A stretch of 64,000 bases of DNA from JAFLCL01 sp039809495 (GTDB taxonomy: Bacteria; Myxococcota_A; Polyangia; Polyangiales; Sandaracinaceae). This document shows, piece by piece, positions 62,000 to 64,000 of the stretch (the stretch's first letter is position 1; each line of letters begins with the position of its first letter). Made by a program: the position numbers and the translations under genes. Where the stretch lies: the NCBI GenBank assembly GCA_039809495.1, contig JBDHVC010000011.1:1-64000 (forward strand). The letters are read 5' to 3'. Below the pieces are notes generated by a model, which had not been told where the DNA came from, ran no database searches, and worked only from the letters and a program-made list of their open reading frames with translations.

Positions 62000-62827
62000 A
62001 TGGCGATCGTCATCCAGCGCCGCTACGAGCTCGTCCGAGAGATCGCCTCGGGTGCGATGGGCGCCGTGTACGAGGCCGTCGATCGGGAGCGAGGCGACCG
62101 GGTCGCCGTGAAGCTCCTGCGCGCGGACCTGCGCTCGGACACGGGCCTCGCGCGGCGCCTGCGCCGCGAGGCGTCGATCCTGCGGCTCGTCGAGCACCCG
62201 GCCATCGTGCGGATCCTCGACGCCGGGGAGGACGCGAGCAGCGCGTTCGTGGTGATGGAGCTGATCTCCGGCGAGACGCTCGAGGCTCGGCTCGCGCGCC
62301 GCGGCGCGCTCTCGCTCGAGCAGGCGGCGCCGCTCCTCGTCGAGCTGGCGCGAGCGCTCGAGGCCGCGCATCGCCACGGGATCGTGCACGGCGACGTGAA
62401 GCCCGCGAACATCTTCCTCACGTCGATCGCGCCCTACGTGAAGCTCGTCGACTTCGGGCTCTCGAAGGTCGAGGGCCTCGATCGGCTGACGCGGACGGGC
62501 GAGATCGCGGGCACGCCGATCTACATGGCGCCCGAGCTCTTCGACGGAAGCGCCATCGACGCGCGCCTCGATCTCTACGCGCTCGGCGTCGTCGCGTACC
62601 AGGCGCTCGCTGGCGCGCCCCCCTTCGACGCGCGCAAGCATCCGGGCCAGCTCCTCTCCGACATCGCGATGGGGAGGTTCGCTCCCCTCGGCGAGCGCGC
62701 GCCGCGGATCCCGATCGAGGTCCAGCGCGCGATCGAGCACGCGATGGCCGCCGATCGCGAGCGACGCCCCGCCGACGCCGCCGCGCTCGCCTCGACGTGG
62801 GAGCGCGCGCTCGCCCCCGCGCGCTGA
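62000..62827 (+). CDS. Hanks-type Ser/Thr protein kinase, non-RD, single domain
   Basis: A 275-residue protein that is almost only a kinase domain. The glycine loop IASGAMGAVYEA, VAVKLL (Lys), the catalytic loop HGIVHGDVKPANIF, the metal motif DFGLSK and GTPIYMAPELF are present. Most bacterial kinases have HRD; here HGD, a non-RD form that may not need activation-loop phosphorylation. No sensor or membrane domain is attached, so it is a cytoplasmic kinase of unknown target. A TTG at 61964 is an alternative start but has no visible ribosome site. Confidence 0.9.
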   Translation: MAIVIQRRYELVREIASGAMGAVYEAVDRERGDRVAVKLLRADLRSDTGLARRLRREASILRLVEHPAIVRILDAGEDASSAFVVMELISGETLEARLARRGALSLEQAAPLLVELARALEAAHRHGIVHGDVKPANIFLTSIAPYVKLVDFGLSKVEGLDRLTRTGEIAGTPIYMAPELFDGSAIDARLDLYALGVVAYQALAGAPPFDARKHPGQLLSDIAMGRFAPLGERAPRIPIEVQRAIEHAMAADRERRPADAAALASTWERALAPAR

Positions 62828-62992
62828 TCGCGCTCGGGCGCCCGCCGGACGAGGAGCGAGCACCGAGCGGGGCGCCGCTCGAAGCGCGCGCGCCCTTCGC
62901 GTCGAGCGCGTCACGCGTCGCGCTCCGAGGTGTGGAAGTCGTGGGCAACGCTCGCGCCGTCGGCTATGCTCGCGCCCCGACGAGACCCCCGA

Positions 62993-63991
62993 ATGGCCAA
63001 GCCCTCTTCATCGAAGAAGCCCGCGTCGAAGGTGAGCTCGAAGGCTCCCGCGCGCACCCGAGCGAAGCCGGCGACGAGCACGCGCCGCCCCCACGAGGGC
63101 CCGGCACGCGCGCGGGTGGTCGCTGGCGCGCGCGGAGCCTCCGCGCCGAAGGTCGCGAGCCCGACGCCGACGAGCGCGAGCGCGAGCGCGAGCGCGAGCA
63201 CGAGCGCGCCCCTCGACGTCGTGAGCGCCGCGCCGAGCGACGCGAGCCCGCCGAGCGCCCTCGACGGCGCGGGCACCGAGAGCAGCGCGGGCGACGCTCG
63301 CGCGGCGCAGCGCCCCTCCCGCTCGCCCCAGCCGATCACCGGGACGGCCGCGATGAAGAACCTCGCGCAGCGCAACGCCGCCGCGCTCCGCGCGACGACC
63401 GACGTCTCCGAGCTGTCGAGCGAGGCGCAGCGGATCATCGCGGCGGGCGATCTCGCCGCGATCGCCGCGCTCGGAGACGCCCTCGCCTCGGAGCACGCGA
63501 TCACCCACACCTCGAAGGTGGTCGACGAGATCCTCGCGGCCAAGCCCGAGCTGCTCGTCAGCCTCATCGAGCGCTTCACGACGCTCGTGGCCTCGCCGCA
63601 CAAGCGCGTGGTGCAGACGGTCGCCGCCGCGCTCCCGGTGATGGCGCGCGTCGCGCCGGCGCGCATCGCGCGGCATCTCCAGGCGCTGACGGAGCGCTTC
63701 ATCGAGTGCGGCGACGTGGGCAAGGACGGGCTCGTCTCGACGTTCGCGGCGCTCTGCATGGCGTCGGTCGCCTACCAGAAGCGGCTCGAGCCCGTGCTCG
63801 AGCTCGCGCTCGCGAGCGCCGATCCGAGATCGCTCCACCGCTGGTCGGAGATCATCCTCCCCTCGCTCAAGGGCGAGCCGCACGCGCGCGCGCGCGCGGT
63901 CGTCGAGGGCCGCTTGCCCGAGATGCCGCGGCCGCTCGCCCAGCCCATCGCGAATTTCCTCGGCATCAAGCTCCGACCGATCGCGCCCTGA
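62993..63991 (+). CDS. unknown protein with disordered N-terminus and helical repeat C-terminus
   Basis: A 332-residue protein. Residues 1-125 are Lys/Arg, then Ala/Ser/Pro-rich, including a run of alternating Ser-Ala encoded by repeated GAGCGC-type units near 63171-63204, and look disordered. From about residue 125 to the end it is helical with HEAT/ARM-like periodicity (LAAIAALGDALASEHAI, LLVSLIERFTTLVASPHKR, QTVAAALPVMARVAPARI). No catalytic motif and no signal peptide. The basic start could bind nucleic acid or polyanions; the family is not recognised. Confidence 0.7.
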   Translation: MAKPSSSKKPASKVSSKAPARTRAKPATSTRRPHEGPARARVVAGARGASAPKVASPTPTSASASASASTSAPLDVVSAAPSDASPPSALDGAGTESSAGDARAAQRPSRSPQPITGTAAMKNLAQRNAAALRATTDVSELSSEAQRIIAAGDLAAIAALGDALASEHAITHTSKVVDEILAAKPELLVSLIERFTTLVASPHKRVVQTVAAALPVMARVAPARIARHLQALTERFIECGDVGKDGLVSTFAALCMASVAYQKRLEPVLELALASADPRSLHRWSEIILPSLKGEPHARARAVVEGRLPEMPRPLAQPIANFLGIKLRPIAP

Positions 63992-64000
63992 GCGGGGCCG

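Overview
The window is very GC-rich (my estimate is above 70 percent) and almost fully coding, with strongly G/C-biased third codon positions. Gene content suggests a Myxococcota bacterium, probably a Polyangiales/Sandaracinaceae-type organism. The clues are outer-membrane lipoproteins with Asp/Ala-rich linkers after the lipobox, a Cys-rich lipoprotein, a 15-repeat ASH-domain lipoprotein, an MXAN_5187-like protein, many TPR, FHA and kinase proteins, and a GspK pseudopilin. No rRNA, tRNA, CRISPR array, insertion sequence or phage gene was found. The taxonomic call is an inference.

Layout. 1-3269 (-): an SbcCD/YhaN-YhaO-like DNA repair pair, the ATPase running off the left edge. 3613-10540 (-): the giant ASH-repeat lipoprotein and a Cys-rich lipoprotein. 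10725-17089 (+): a class V aminotransferase, a nitrate/sulfonate-type ABC transporter (double permease plus ATPase, no binding protein nearby) and a large membrane protein. 17216-21488 (+): lon, a lipoprotein joining a di-haem cytochrome c to a rhodanese domain, and mutH, each overlapping the next at stop/start. 21739-25264: free-methionine sulfoxide reductase, hemerythrin-like protein, pteridine-reductase-like SDR, A-type Fe-S carrier and an RpoH/SigC-like sigma factor. 25502-33551 (+): an 1824-codon TPR protein, hpt, a small TPR protein and a lipoprotein GH1 glycosidase. 33753-41969: coiled-coil protein, unknown protein, deoxynucleoside kinase, FHA-GGDEF protein, SUKH protein, gspK, gpsA and a LamG lipoprotein with a 36-bp tandem repeat.

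42092-54334 (+) is the most notable block. Twelve tightly packed, mostly overlapping genes encode a degenerate HAD protein, two fatty-acyl/thioester reductases, a polysaccharide-pyruvyltransferase-family protein, two AMP-forming acyl ligases, an enoyl-CoA hydratase, a stand-alone ACP, a lipid-kinase-family protein, a PlsC acyltransferase and a terminal TetR regulator. A 14-bp perfect palindrome overlaps the best -10 candidate before the first gene. This looks like a self-regulated pathway for an unusual membrane lipid (fatty-alcohol, ether or related), with separate proteins for activities that some myxobacteria fuse into multifunctional enzymes. Downstream lie a three-gene minus-strand operon (54370-56908), a carbamoyltransferase module (57088-61937: epimerase, SGNH protein, SxtJ-like protein, carbamoyltransferase, DUF5989-like protein), a non-RD protein kinase and an unknown protein.

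Two non-coding patterns recur. A roughly 160-200 bp element with three strong hairpins lies between convergent genes at 21486 and, inverted, at 33549, with a decayed copy at 25262; the two good copies differ by a compensatory stem change. Separately, eleven genes end in a TGA that begins TGAC(A/G)GCGCG; at 35441-35458 two convergent genes share one 18-bp palindrome whose two ends are their stop codons.
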